A DNA stretch of 64,000 nucleotides from Chryseobacterium sediminis (GTDB taxonomy: Bacteria; Bacteroidota; Bacteroidia; Flavobacteriales; Weeksellaceae), in contig NZ_VUNZ01000001.1 of the NCBI RefSeq assembly GCF_008386505.1, forward strand, positions 1,293,736 through 1,357,735. Reading direction: 5' to 3'. Each line of letters opens with the position of its first letter. Positions within the stretch are counted from its first letter, which is position 1. Both the position numbers and the translations under genes were made by a program. This document shows, piece by piece, positions 1 through 9,482 of the stretch. Under the pieces are notes generated by a model. It saw only the letters and a program-made list of their open reading frames with translations. It did not search any database and had not been told where the DNA came from.

Positions 1-2984
1 CCACTTCCTGCTTTGTCAAATTCTGCAATGTCTGCAATGTCAATTTTGTTAGTAACCCAACTGTCAACAATAGTATTCACATCATTTTCAACCACTTCTT
101 GTTTAACTACTTCACTACTATTTACAACGGCTGAATACTCTTGATAAAATGCTTTTTGTTCCGAAGTCATTTCTATACCAAGACTCGCCATACCTGTTGA
201 AACAAGACTAATTTTTCCTGAACTATCTATATTCACACTATAAAAACCTCCAGTTCCTTTAGATACTTCATTTTTATATTTCTCGATTGCAGTTGCACTT
301 CCTGTAATAATGATATCAGTAACTCCACGACCATCAGGATCAATAAACCTAATAGGATTATTTACAGTATAAGCATAAGGTGACCATCTTCTGTATTGTT
401 CTGCCAACGGATCTATCACTCCCCATCTTCCAAGCTCCGGCATATAGAACCTAGCCCCATAATCATACATCCCCGTCTCCTGCAGTTCTTTGCCGTTGTA
501 CTTGTACTTATATGCAGGGTTTCCTGTTAATACATTATACCCTTCATGTTTTAATCCAAACGGGTAATAATTACTTTCTTCAATGATCTCTGTGCCTGCT
601 CCATTCTTGGCATAACTCAACCTTACATTTCCAAGATGATCAGTATAGTTGTACACATACTTTCCGGTTTCAACATTAAAATATCCTCCTGCGGTTGGAA
701 AGAATTTCAATATTGAATCAATATATTGAAAGCCATCCAGATAATCTGTCGTTTCCGTTCCAAAAACCTTTCTTACTTTCACTCCGTCTGCTCTGTAAAT
801 ATAGTCTGTTACTTTGGAGTTTTGGGTAATCTTTCCCGGCAAATTTAGATAATTATATTTTATTTCACTGATATCTTTATCCTTATGATTAATCATATTG
901 CCATTCTCGTCATAATCTATCTGTTTTCCTCCTGTAGGATATCCATTAAAATTCTGTGTGAGATCAGAAGCGGAAATTAGTCTGTTTCCGGAATAAGTAT
1001 AATAAATATTGTCTATATATTCTGGGGTATTATTACTTCCTTTCATATTTCTCTGAAGTCTGGTAATATTTCCGTTAGAATCATACGCTATTTCTTCATT
1101 GTAAAAATGATTAATAGGGACAGAACTTGTAGGCTCCTGATAGTAACCCGCGGTAAGCCTGTTTAAAGGATCGTAAGCATAAATATATCTTTTCAAAATG
1201 TCATCCATAGACGTTTTCCAGTCTACTTCAGAGATATTACCATTGAACTTTCTATAGGATGAATTAACTGAATTCTGATATCTTATTTCATATCCAAATA
1301 GTTTTCCATTCAAAGCTGCAGGATCATTGATCTGGGTCATCCAACCCCTGATATTATACTTATAATCTATCTGCTGAAGTGGAGAAGAAACTGTTGTTCC
1401 TCCTACTTTCTTAGATTCCAGCTGGGAAATTTCATTATATTTATTCTGAGCCAGATATTCAACAGGGTTGCTGCCTATTTGATGGGTATGGGTCAGAAGT
1501 CTGTTCTGGGAATCATAGGTGAATTTTTCTACAATGATCTTTTCAGGATCTGTACCAAGCCTTCTGTGATAGGTATTGGTCTGAAGAATAACTCCTGTAA
1601 AGTCAAGTTTATTATTTACCACAGTATAGCCTCCCAAATAGTTGTTGCTTCTTGATCCGAAGGTTCTTCCTTTCGTATCATACCAGACAAAGTTACGAGT
1701 CCATCTGTCATCTTCTATATTTTTGATATAGGACGCAGTAAGAAGTCCCTTGGTGGTTTGTGCGTTTGCAGGATTGTCCGTAAGAAGAGGCTGGGCAAAG
1801 ACATTGGTAACCCCAGGAGAGCCTTGGGGATAAGTATCATAATAATTAACTGTTAATAGTGTAGTGACAGAACCTGGATAGCTGGCAGAACCACTATCAT
1901 AATATACCCCCATTCCACTGTTGGTGAATCCTACCGTAGAGGATCTGGTTACATTATTACTGCCTTTAGCATCTGCTAATGTTTGTTCTGCTCCTCTTCC
2001 TGCTGTTCCATACGTCTGGGAACTGGTATATATTCCAGTATAGGCGGTTCTTCCAAATTGGTCATATTTGGTAAAAAGCCACTGTTTTAAAGCGCCCATA
2101 ACAGCATCCTGGGTCATAATCAGCCTGTCCTGTTTGTCATATACCATATATTCCCAGCCTTTGCCCGGAATTTTCTTTTCCACCAGGCGGCTTCTCCCGT
2201 CATATTTATACTGATAACATAAATCATTAAGTACAGTATTGGGATCTGTTGCTGCAGAAGCTTTGGGAGGGATCACATAAGCCAGCTGGTTATAATCATT
2301 GTAAACATAGTAGGTATCTGCATTTTCTGAGGCACTGATTACTTTTCTGACCAATACAACCTGTCCTTGTCCGTTTTTGAACTCTATGGTTTGGTTTCCA
2401 TCTTCGTCGGTAACCGTATTTTTATATAATTGCCCCGTTCCATAAGAGCCTGATAATGTAAGACTGGAGGTAAAAGTGGTATAGTTAAAAGTGGCTATGT
2501 ACTTTTTAACATCGCCATCTGCATTGGCATCATATCCAAATTGTACAGGCTTTGTACTCCATGCTGTACCCACCTGAACCTGCTGCTGAATCCTGTCTAA
2601 TGGTGAATTTTCCAGAATCTTCTCTGAATAAATCTTCTCTGATCCATAAGGTGTACTACTCACATTTGATAAGGGGTCAGGAGTAATGGCTCCGTTCAGT
2701 GTTCCTCCCTGGGGTACAGGAAGATAGTCCTGAACCTGCCTCCCAAACTGATCATATTTAATAGGAGTAACAATATCCCGTCCTAATGGAGAGGCTTTTA
2801 CATTGACAATTTGTTTGGGTCTTCCCAGCCCGTCAAAATACTGAACCGTTTCGGAACTTCTCACATTAGCTAACGTAGGATCGGACAAATAGGTCTTTGA
2901 ATACACATAGTTTTCTGTATTGGAAAGCTGTGCCTGGACAGTTCCTCCGATAAGAATCCCTATAGGAATTATAAGTTTTTTCAT
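1..2984 (-). CDS. Secreted Rhs repeat-associated core protein (DUF6443-type), C-terminus cut by window edge
   Basis: Open from an ATG at 2984 to the left edge, about 994 codons with no stop, so the true C-terminus lies outside the window. It starts MKKLIIPIGILIGGTVQAQ, a signal peptide. Next comes QYFDGLGRPKQIV, typical of the N-terminal region of Bacteroidota Rhs proteins, then many YD/Rhs repeats such as YKYDGRSRLVEK and YDYGARFYMPELGRWGVIDP. The last of these is the classic Rhs core end, near residue 845, followed by YTVNNPIRFIDPDGR. In this family the sequence after the core is the variable, often toxic, domain; about 100 residues of it are visible and I do not recognise an active site. 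It lies 9 bp after the SpvB-like gene at 2994-6416 and is probably co-transcribed. Substrate and target are unknown. Confidence 0.9.
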   Translation of the reverse strand, partial: MKKLIIPIGILIGGTVQAQLSNTENYVYSKTYLSDPTLANVRSSETVQYFDGLGRPKQIVNVKASPLGRDIVTPIKYDQFGRQVQDYLPVPQGGTLNGAITPDPLSNVSSTPYGSEKIYSEKILENSPLDRIQQQVQVGTAWSTKPVQFGYDANADGDVKKYIATFNYTTFTSSLTLSGSYGTGQLYKNTVTDEDGNQTIEFKNGQGQVVLVRKVISASENADTYYVYNDYNQLAYVIPPKASAATDPNTVLNDLCYQYKYDGRSRLVEKKIPGKGWEYMVYDKQDRLIMTQDAVMGALKQWLFTKYDQFGRTAYTGIYTSSQTYGTAGRGAEQTLADAKGSNNVTRSSTVGFTNSGMGVYYDSGSASYPGSVTTLLTVNYYDTYPQGSPGVTNVFAQPLLTDNPANAQTTKGLLTASYIKNIEDDRWTRNFVWYDTKGRTFGSRSNNYLGGYTVVNNKLDFTGVILQTNTYHRRLGTDPEKIIVEKFTYDSQNRLLTHTHQIGSNPVEYLAQNKYNEISQLESKKVGGTTVSSPLQQIDYKYNIRGWMTQINDPAALNGKLFGYEIRYQNSVNSSYRKFNGNISEVDWKTSMDDILKRYIYAYDPLNRLTAGYYQEPTSSVPINHFYNEEIAYDSNGNITRLQRNMKGSNNTPEYIDNIYYTYSGNRLISASDLTQNFNGYPTGGKQIDYDENGNMINHKDKDISEIKYNYLNLPGKITQNSKVTDYIYRADGVKVRKVFGTETTDYLDGFQYIDSILKFFPTAGGYFNVETGKYVYNYTDHLGNVRLSYAKNGAGTEIIEESNYYPFGLKHEGYNVLTGNPAYKYKYNGKELQETGMYDYGARFYMPELGRWGVIDPLAEQYRRWSPYAYTVNNPIRFIDPDGRGVTDIIITGSATAIEKYKNEVSKGTGGFYSVNIDSSGKISLVSTGMASLGIEMTSEQKAFYQEYSAVVNSSEVVKQEVVENDVNTIVDSWVTNKIDIADIAEFDKAGS

Positions 2985-2993
2985 GATTGTGTT

Positions 2994-5900
2994 TTAGTTT
3001 TTATAATTGTATTTGAATTCTTTTACCGTTTTATAGATCATATTCCCACTGCTGTCTTTTTCCTGCTGACGGATTTCTTTCAATCGGTTAGCACTATCAT
3101 AAATATAATATTCACTGATTCCGGATGGCGGTGTGATACTTCTTACTCCTACTAAAGGATCATACGTATAGGTAGTAATCTGATAACCGGATAAGGAAGT
3201 ATTAGCTCTGAATGAACTTAATGCAGATAAAAACGCCGCCTCATCATTACCCGAAGCTGCTGAAGCATCAGTATTGGAAGCATTAACAACAGAATCAATT
3301 AAAGACTGCTGAATATCTGATAATTTCGCTCCTTCTATCTTTGCAATAGGCTGAGTCTCGTTATATCCCCAGATAATTACTGTTGAAATACCATTTCTAG
3401 TGGTGAACTGCTGCAGGTTCCCTTTGGAATCATATTGATCATAATTAACTTCCGTAGAAGAAACATTTTGCAAATCTGTAGACACAACAGAGCTTGGAAA
3501 TAAGTTCAATGGGTTATCGTATTTTGTTTCTGTTTTAGAAAGTGTTTTAGCGGCTGCTCCAATAGTTTGTGTTGTTTCGGTTTCTAAAGGAATACCAATC
3601 ATATTGGCATTGATCAGACGTTGATTTCCTTTTTCATGAGCATATTTAAAAGTAGTATTAGACAGTGAATTGTCAGGAAAAGTAGTTTTTTGAGAAGTCA
3701 GCTGGTAATGAGAAGTACTGTTATACAAATATTCTGTCGTAGTTGTAAGTTTTTTGTAAGGAGTATCATCTTGTATATCTACAGGTACGTTTTCATAATA
3801 TTCGGTACTTTTTGTATTGGAAAGAATCGAATAATAACTTTCTTTGGGTAATGAGACCATACTATAATTAGAAATAATTGTCTCCAGCGGTAAGTTTACA
3901 TGAGAAGAAAATAGAGCATATGCTTCTTTACCTCGTAAATCATAAACAGTTTTTAAGGTTTTTAAGTCATAATTATTTGATGTTTTACTTTTAAGAAATA
4001 ACTGTCCTGATGCTGATTTAGAAAAAACTCTATTTTCAAGAAGTTTTCCATTAAAATCATCATAAGAAAAACTTTTGTCCATTGAACTTACTGTATTTGA
4101 AACTACACTTCCTAAATAACCGTCAGAACCAAAAAAATTCTGATAGCTTCCATCAAAGACTGGCATTAAAGGTGTTCTAATAATGAACTGGTCTTGTTGA
4201 TACCCGTTACTAAATATTTTTTGTTCTCCACCCTTTTCAAAATTATCACCTCCATAGCTAATGGTAACGTTAGGATATGACGGATACATAAAGTAATCAG
4301 AAAATGGACCTATAAGTTCTGATGATTCAAAATCGTGATTATATGCTAAAGGCACAAGAACCATCCCCCCTGTACACCCTTCTACAGTATATTGAGATGT
4401 GGTATAACTCGTCGGATAAAGAGAGATCGGTATAATATTCATATTGTTGATATCCTTGAATAAGGAGTAATGTATTCTTTTAATATTGGTAATGGTATTA
4501 TTTTCATCAACGTCATAAGTTTTTTTTAGTCTCAACCCTGCTATATTCTGACTACCATAGCCGCTTTTATAAGAAACCATAAAAGTACCCCCGTAATTAA
4601 CATTAGGTTTTGGCACTAATGATAATTTCAAAATATAACTCTTACTTGGATCAGTGGTAAAAGTAAAACTTTTGTTTTTTGTTCTGGAACCATTGTCTAT
4701 ATCTGCTTGTGTAGTTTTGGGTAAATTAATGACTTCATTCAAGAGTACATTGCCTGTAACCTCATCCAGAATTTTTAAATTAACTTCCAACATTGTGGTT
4801 ATAGAAGTAATTTCATTTTGTGTAATCACCAGATCAAAGGCCAATTGATTATCAATAATAGCACTTCCATCTAATGTTGTCGTACTTTCTGTTATGGGAA
4901 CATCATAAGGATTGCTACGAACTTCACCATTTTTATTTTGTAAAAGAGCATATTTTTGTGGTCTGGCTTCATAATCAAAAAAAGTAGTGCCTTTAGTTGG
5001 ATATGTAATAGAGGACAATGTTCCTTTTTTTGCCGATGAAAAATCAGAAGTTCTATCAGCATAGTTGTATAAATCACCAATAGCATAAGGAAAATTAGGG
5101 AGTCCCAACAATCTTAAATTCGGGATTAGTGTGGAGTTAACTTTATTATTAAAGTACCCGAATACATCAGCACTAAAGCTGTATTTATCAGGTAGCCCCG
5201 TAGGATCATCATAGGAGAATGAATATTCATTATCAAATACAGCGTTCTCCCCTTGATAATTATATTTCTTTATTTTTGTTAGAAAAAATCGTTCAAGAAC
5301 AGTGGGGTTTAATGTGGAATATTGATCGAGGTATTCAAAACTTATTTGCTGGTATTTTTTATTTGAAAAACTATTAACGATATCAATTGAGGAGATTTTA
5401 TTATAATAAATACCATTCACGTTATTATAATTAAAATTTATTGTTTTTTCTTTTCCTATTATTTTTACTAATACTCTTGCATCCTGAATTTTTAGAATAT
5501 TACTTTCTTTTATATAAGCTGGAACAGCAGCTGTTCCGGACCCCTGACAAACGGTACCATTTAATTCCTGAGATCTAAGTACTTTTCTTTCCGTTATTGA
5601 ATTTAAAAATGACTTTGCACCTATATTCTGATATTCAAAAGTAATTTCATTATTTCCAACATTAGTAATTTTCGTTAAATAAAAGCTTGTGTATCCTGAA
5701 TAAATAGGAGCATCACGAATCCAGGTTTTTTCAATGGCTGTGCTTCCTCCAAAATAATATTTAATACCATCATTAGTGGTTAGCATAAATTGATGGGTCG
5801 TTTTAAAATCACCAATAGTTTCAATTTTGAATTGATGACTGTCTGTAGTTAAAACCGGATTTAAATTCTTATCTAAATAAAATTTTCCTGACAACCCATT

Positions 5901-6416
5901 TACCGAAATACTAAATATATCTATTTCATTATCATAAGAATCGTCTGTAAAATATGATTTCACCAATAATGAATTATTAGATCCATCCGGGATATTAACT
6001 AAACTCTCTATCTCCGATGAAGTATTAAATATTAATCTATTAGATGGGACTTGCATTTCGTCAGGAAGGTCATTAATTGTCCTTGTTATAACACCTCCCG
6101 CATCTAAAAACCAGCTTACTCCAACATTATTGGGCAAATCATTTACTTTTACACCCAATTTTGAGTAATTTAATTCAACTTTATTGAATATATTTTTTTC
6201 CTTTATTTCAGCGATAGGAATATTAATCTGAGCCATTCCTTTATATTCATTTAATGGCTGATTCCCATATCGTGTCATTTCTTCCGCTTGTGGAGTGGGT
6301 GGTACTACATTGGTAGATTTACTTATATTATTTTGTTCACCTGTCCTATTTTGTTGTGCATTCATATATAGAGCTGCAATGCAAAATAATAAAGTGAAAA
6401 TTTTACTATTTATCAT
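2994..6416 (-). CDS. Secreted SpvB/Rhs-like partner protein (1140 aa)
   Basis: Signal peptide MINSKIFTLLFCIAALYMNAQ. The N-terminal third is beta-rich, with segments such as GVSWFLDAGGVITRTINDLP that resemble the start of SpvB/Tc-toxin-B-like shells. The middle is unassigned, and the last ~200 residues contain YD-type repeats (YDQYDSKGNLQQFTTRNG, YIYDSANRLKEIRQQEKD). It ends in a lysine/tyrosine-rich tail without a sorting domain. The stop is 9 bp upstream of the Rhs core gene, forming a two-gene module often seen in Chryseobacterium-like genomes. By analogy with Tc toxins and Rhs shells it could form part of a cocoon or carrier for the second protein, but that is inference. Annotation pipelines usually call such proteins hypothetical or RHS-repeat proteins. 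Confidence 0.85.
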   Translation of the reverse strand: MINSKIFTLLFCIAALYMNAQQNRTGEQNNISKSTNVVPPTPQAEEMTRYGNQPLNEYKGMAQINIPIAEIKEKNIFNKVELNYSKLGVKVNDLPNNVGVSWFLDAGGVITRTINDLPDEMQVPSNRLIFNTSSEIESLVNIPDGSNNSLLVKSYFTDDSYDNEIDIFSISVNGLSGKFYLDKNLNPVLTTDSHQFKIETIGDFKTTHQFMLTTNDGIKYYFGGSTAIEKTWIRDAPIYSGYTSFYLTKITNVGNNEITFEYQNIGAKSFLNSITERKVLRSQELNGTVCQGSGTAAVPAYIKESNILKIQDARVLVKIIGKEKTINFNYNNVNGIYYNKISSIDIVNSFSNKKYQQISFEYLDQYSTLNPTVLERFFLTKIKKYNYQGENAVFDNEYSFSYDDPTGLPDKYSFSADVFGYFNNKVNSTLIPNLRLLGLPNFPYAIGDLYNYADRTSDFSSAKKGTLSSITYPTKGTTFFDYEARPQKYALLQNKNGEVRSNPYDVPITESTTTLDGSAIIDNQLAFDLVITQNEITSITTMLEVNLKILDEVTGNVLLNEVINLPKTTQADIDNGSRTKNKSFTFTTDPSKSYILKLSLVPKPNVNYGGTFMVSYKSGYGSQNIAGLRLKKTYDVDENNTITNIKRIHYSLFKDINNMNIIPISLYPTSYTTSQYTVEGCTGGMVLVPLAYNHDFESSELIGPFSDYFMYPSYPNVTISYGGDNFEKGGEQKIFSNGYQQDQFIIRTPLMPVFDGSYQNFFGSDGYLGSVVSNTVSSMDKSFSYDDFNGKLLENRVFSKSASGQLFLKSKTSNNYDLKTLKTVYDLRGKEAYALFSSHVNLPLETIISNYSMVSLPKESYYSILSNTKSTEYYENVPVDIQDDTPYKKLTTTTEYLYNSTSHYQLTSQKTTFPDNSLSNTTFKYAHEKGNQRLINANMIGIPLETETTQTIGAAAKTLSKTETKYDNPLNLFPSSVVSTDLQNVSSTEVNYDQYDSKGNLQQFTTRNGISTVIIWGYNETQPIAKIEGAKLSDIQQSLIDSVVNASNTDASAASGNDEAAFLSALSSFRANTSLSGYQITTYTYDPLVGVRSITPPSGISEYYIYDSANRLKEIRQQEKDSSGNMIYKTVKEFKYNYKN

Positions 6417-6556
6417 TTTTAAAATTTTAATGTTTAATAATGGAGAAACAATTTTAGTTATTGGCTATTATATCTTAGAAGTCTCTCTCAGATATAATAC
6501 AGACAAAAGCATAGAAAAATATTCTCCTTCCTATTATTTCGTTTTTAATGGTTATC

Positions 6557-8185
6557 TTACTTCTTTATCAATTTAGCATTCGCCGTTTTATTTGCATCCG
6601 TTTTTATCGTCACCAGATACGCTCCCTGAACCAAAGCCTGGGTATTGATCTTAGTTACTCTGTTCTTAGTTTTTATACTCTGAAGCTGTCTACCAGACAT
6701 ATCATACAACAGAATATCAGCATCTTTGAAATCAAAGCCAATTTCTACATAAGCATAATCTGAAACTGGGTTTGGATAGATTTTGATATCATATTTTTCA
6801 ATGAGCTGATCAACTTGTTTGTCTCCCAGTTTTACAATCTTCCAATTTTCTTTACCAAGCTCTTCTGCACTGGTTCCGGCAAGAATAATGGATCCGTCTC
6901 TGTTCAGTTTTAAATCTGAAAGTCTTTCTTCCTTCTTTCTGGATTCTCCTTTGACATGTTTTCTCCACTGTTCATTGCCGTTTTGGTCTAGATAAAGCAT
7001 CCAGAAGGTCTCATCATCAGTCTGTATTCTTCCTTCTGCCTGAGTGTAACCTCCCAGCAATATTCCCTTGGAAGATTTGTCATCTGCGGAATGAAGAACA
7101 CTCATACTCATCAGAATGTCTCTGTTTTTGAAATTGTAAGATTTCTGCCACTGCTCATCGCCTCTTTCATTTAAAGAAATCAACCAAAGGTCTGTCCCTT
7201 CTTCAATACCTACCGTTTTATTTCCTGATCTCTCCGATCTGGATTCTCCACCAATGATGAAACCTGTTGAAGTTAAAGCCAGAGTTCTGACATGATCATC
7301 ACCTTTCCCTCCAAAGTTCTTTTCCCATTCTACTTTTCCGTTTTTGTCAAGTTTGACGATCCAGTAGTCGCCTTCACCGAAGTTTTCAGTTTGTTTCGAG
7401 TTTCGGAATACGGGATTTGAGTTTTGAAGGCTTGACACAGAACCCGCATCTCGCATCCCGGACCCCTTTTCAGATCCCGAAACACGAACCTCGGAACTTC
7501 TGGAATAAATTCCAAGCAATGCTCCGCCGTCCCTCGTTGGAATCATCTTCTCTACTTCATCCAAGCCTTTTCCACCTAAAATTAGTTGCGAAAGTTCTTT
7601 TCCGGATTTGTCTAACTTGGTAATTAATACATCTTTAGAACCATAGCCTTTTGAGGAATTCTGTACATTTCCAGCTACAAAGAATCCTAAATCTGTTGTT
7701 TGAATAACCGCTCTGGCTTCTTCATCTGAAGAGCTTCCTAAAGTCTTTTGCCACAATTCATCACCAAATTCATTGATTCTGATCAGCCAGATATCTGACC
7801 CTCCTTTAGAGTCCTCTTTTTTATCTAATCCTTTTCCTGAATATGAGGTTCCGGCCAAAAGGAATCCACCGTCCTGTGTGGTAACAGTAGCAGACAGGTA
7901 ATCATGATTTTGTCCTGAGAAGTATCTCTCCCAGACTTCATTTCCCTGCTGGTTTAGTTTTACCAAATGGAAATCGTAACCGTTGTTTTGTTTACTTTCT
8001 GTAGGCTGCTGCTTATTGCTTTGAATAGAGCTTCCCGTGATTAAATATTGTTGATCGATTGTTGTAGTAACCTGGCTAAGAAAATCCTGGGTAGAGGATT
8101 TGATGTCTTTCTGCCATACCACCTCCTGAGCAGATATGCCCAAGACCGTGCATAAAGTAAATGCACTGATATAGAATTTTTTCAT
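6557..8185 (-). CDS. Secreted beta-propeller-like repeat protein with T9SS type A sorting domain
   Basis: 542 residues. Signal peptide MKKFYISAFTLCTVLGISAQ is followed by about eight repeats of the form DGGF-LAGTS...SDIWLIRINEFGDELWQKT-GG, a blade-like pattern common in secreted Bacteroidota proteins. The last ~75 residues (IYPNPVSDYAYVEI ... LLYDMSGRQLQSI ... QGAYLVTIKT) are a type A C-terminal domain of the type IX secretion system, so the protein should be exported and anchored at the cell surface or released. Residues about 231-266 interrupt a repeat with a low-complexity stretch rich in S, R, G and N, encoded by repeat-like DNA (7388-7495; see findings). Neighbouring genes do not suggest a partner. 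Substrate or ligand unknown. Confidence 0.9.
   Translation of the reverse strand: MKKFYISAFTLCTVLGISAQEVVWQKDIKSSTQDFLSQVTTTIDQQYLITGSSIQSNKQQPTESKQNNGYDFHLVKLNQQGNEVWERYFSGQNHDYLSATVTTQDGGFLLAGTSYSGKGLDKKEDSKGGSDIWLIRINEFGDELWQKTLGSSSDEEARAVIQTTDLGFFVAGNVQNSSKGYGSKDVLITKLDKSGKELSQLILGGKGLDEVEKMIPTRDGGALLGIYSRSSEVRVSGSEKGSGMRDAGSVSSLQNSNPVFRNSKQTENFGEGDYWIVKLDKNGKVEWEKNFGGKGDDHVRTLALTSTGFIIGGESRSERSGNKTVGIEEGTDLWLISLNERGDEQWQKSYNFKNRDILMSMSVLHSADDKSSKGILLGGYTQAEGRIQTDDETFWMLYLDQNGNEQWRKHVKGESRKKEERLSDLKLNRDGSIILAGTSAEELGKENWKIVKLGDKQVDQLIEKYDIKIYPNPVSDYAYVEIGFDFKDADILLYDMSGRQLQSIKTKNRVTKINTQALVQGAYLVTIKTDANKTANAKLIKK
7388..7495. repeat. Palindromic repeat element apparently inserted in frame within a coding sequence
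   Basis: About 108 bp (36 codons) inside the type IX-secreted protein gene. It has imperfect inverted arms at 7393-7416 and 7474-7489 (GTTTCGAG...CGGGAT against ATCCCGAAACACGAAC) and an inner CCCGCATCTCGCATCCCGG. On the minus strand the inner part reads GGGATGCGAGATGCGGG, resembling 32101-32118 in a non-coding element of this window. The encoded residues break the otherwise regular repeat pattern of the protein and the length is a multiple of three. Boundaries are approximate. Confidence 0.5.
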
Positions 8186-8232
8186 TCCAATGTTGTTTTC
8201 TGAGTTAGTAATTAGTTTATTAAAAAACTACG

Positions 8233-8240
8233 CAAATTTA
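8233..8240 (-). promoter_or_regulatory. Putative -7 promoter element (TAAATTTG) of the T9SS-cargo gene
   Basis: The minus strand reads TAAATTTG, matching the Bacteroidota consensus TAnnTTTG, 48 bp upstream of the ATG at 8185. A TTTG at 8265-8268 could be the -33 element, but the 24-bp gap is slightly longer than the 17-23 bp usual in Flavobacterium. Confidence 0.4.
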
Positions 8241-8417
8241 ACACTTTTTAAGACATAAAAATCCCAAAGAAGCGATTTAACATAAATCATACTATTTATT
8301 ATTTGATTTGCTTATTTATATTTGACTTTATCTTATGATGACAAAAATATATACGCAGAACGACAAAACTTGTCGCATAAAAATCTATTTTGAAACTAAT
8401 GAATATACAACACAAAA

Positions 8418-8439
8418 AAGCCACTCTCCCGAGTGGCTT
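8418..8439 (-). terminator. Rho-independent terminator of the secreted protein gene at 8461-8871
   Basis: Perfect 8-bp stem AAGCCACT/AGTGGCTT with a 6-nt loop, with an A-run on the plus strand that becomes a U-run in the minus-strand transcript. T residues on the other side could make it bidirectional. Confidence 0.8.
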
Positions 8440-8460
8440 CCTATTTTTTTGAATTTTATT

Positions 8461-8871
8461 TTACTGATAAATCACTTCATCATTCTTTTTGATCTGGTAG
8501 CTTTTTTTATACGGAGTTAAAACATAGCTGTCTTTAATATAAGACCCGCTTTTCCAGACTTTCGCTTTCCCTTCTTTATTCAGGATAATACTTTTTGCTG
8601 CTCCATCCGGAATAAAAACTTCCGCTTTTTTCATGTCTTTCGTGAAAATTACTGCCGTCATTGAGGTATAACTTTTATCTGAGTTTACTTCCTTTAGTTT
8701 TATTTTCTGACTGAAAGTTTTTATACAATTATTTTTTAACTGTGAATAAGTGTATCCTGCAGAACCAATACAGCCATGAACATCTCTGTCACCCCCTAAA
8801 ACAGGAGTACTTTTTTGGGCAAAAACTAATGAGCCAAGGAACATTGCGCTGAGTAAAATTGTTCTTTTCAT
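8461..8871 (-). CDS. Small secreted protein of unknown function (paralog 1 of a tandem pair)
   Basis: 136 residues. Signal peptide MKRTILLSAMFLGSLVFAQ, then the motif GGDRDVHGCIGSAGYTYSQ, a second cysteine (NNCIKTF), and a beta-rich remainder ending KKNDEVIYQ. I recognise the GGD-D-HGCI-SAGYT signature as recurring in short flavobacterial exported proteins, but I know no function. The two cysteines could form a disulfide in the periplasm. The next gene (8990-9388) is a clear paralog in the same orientation with a matching terminator, so the pair arose by tandem duplication. A single-gene transcript is likely, given the terminators on both sides. Confidence 0.85.
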   Translation of the reverse strand: MKRTILLSAMFLGSLVFAQKSTPVLGGDRDVHGCIGSAGYTYSQLKNNCIKTFSQKIKLKEVNSDKSYTSMTAVIFTKDMKKAEVFIPDGAAKSIILNKEGKAKVWKSGSYIKDSYVLTPYKKSYQIKKNDEVIYQ

Positions 8872-8948
8872 ATGTAAAATTTTTGTTTTCTGATTAGTAG
8901 AACTATATCCCTAAATGGAGTATTAGTTAATTCTTCTAAGGTACAAAA

Positions 8949-8972
8949 AAAACCACTCTTCCGAGTGGTTTT
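8949..8972 (-). terminator. Rho-independent terminator of the paralogous gene at 8990-9388
   Basis: Stem AAAACCACT/AGTGGTTTT with loop CTTCCG and a flanking A-run (U-run on the minus strand). It is nearly the same hairpin as at 8418-8439, as expected if gene and terminator were duplicated together. Confidence 0.8.
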
Positions 8973-8989
8973 CATTTTGAAATATGATC

Positions 8990-9388
8990 TTATTGATAGA
9001 TCACAATATTATCCTTTTTAAGTTGGTAGCCATTTTTTTTGTAAGGAACCAATACATATCCATCTTTTTTCCACGCTTTGGCTTTACCGCCTGCTCTGGT
9101 AAGAATGATGCTTTCCGAATCGGAATCTTTTACAAAAACCTCAGCTTTTTTCATGTCTTTGCTGAAAATAACCGCAGCTATTGAAGTATAACTTTCTTTT
9201 GGAGCAACTTCTGTCAACTTAATTTTCTGTTCAAAAGTTCTTACACAGTCTTTCTTGATTTGAGAGTAGGTATACCCTGCAGAACCAATACATCCGTGTG
9301 CATCTCTGTCACCACCTACTACAGGTGTTTTTTGTGCAAATGCTAAAGAACCAAGGAACATTGTACTCAATAAAATTGTTTTTTTCAT
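8990..9388 (-). CDS. Small secreted protein of unknown function (paralog 2 of a tandem pair)
   Basis: Close paralog of the 8461-8871 product: the same start MKKTILLSTMFLGSLAFAQ, the same GGDRDAHGCIGSAGYTYSQ block, the second cysteine (KDCVRTF) and the same tail (KKDNIVIYQ). I place the start at the ATG at 9388, where the signal peptide begins; an in-frame ATG at 9400 would add only MQID. Compared with paralog 1 the middle has small indels (DSDSES, AGGKAKAWKKDG). It has its own terminator at 8949-8972. Function is unknown; an exported, disulfide-bonded binding or inhibitor-like protein is one possibility, without direct evidence. Confidence 0.85.
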   Translation of the reverse strand: MKKTILLSTMFLGSLAFAQKTPVVGGDRDAHGCIGSAGYTYSQIKKDCVRTFEQKIKLTEVAPKESYTSIAAVIFSKDMKKAEVFVKDSDSESIILTRAGGKAKAWKKDGYVLVPYKKNGYQLKKDNIVIYQ

Positions 9389-9482
9389 GTCGATTTGCAT
9401 ATAATAATAATTACCGTGGTATTATTAAAAATCATGCCAAAAAACACATAATACACATTTCTGTGAATACTTTTTCTTTCTA

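Noticed and set aside
6295..6763. Short plus-strand frames over the start of the SpvB-like gene and the gap after it
   Set aside because: They lie mainly opposite real minus-strand genes, have no recognisable product and no start context.
8949..8972. The two similar hairpins at 8.4 and 8.9 kb as a riboswitch
   Set aside because: Simple perfect stems with A/U-runs after stop codons; ordinary terminators.
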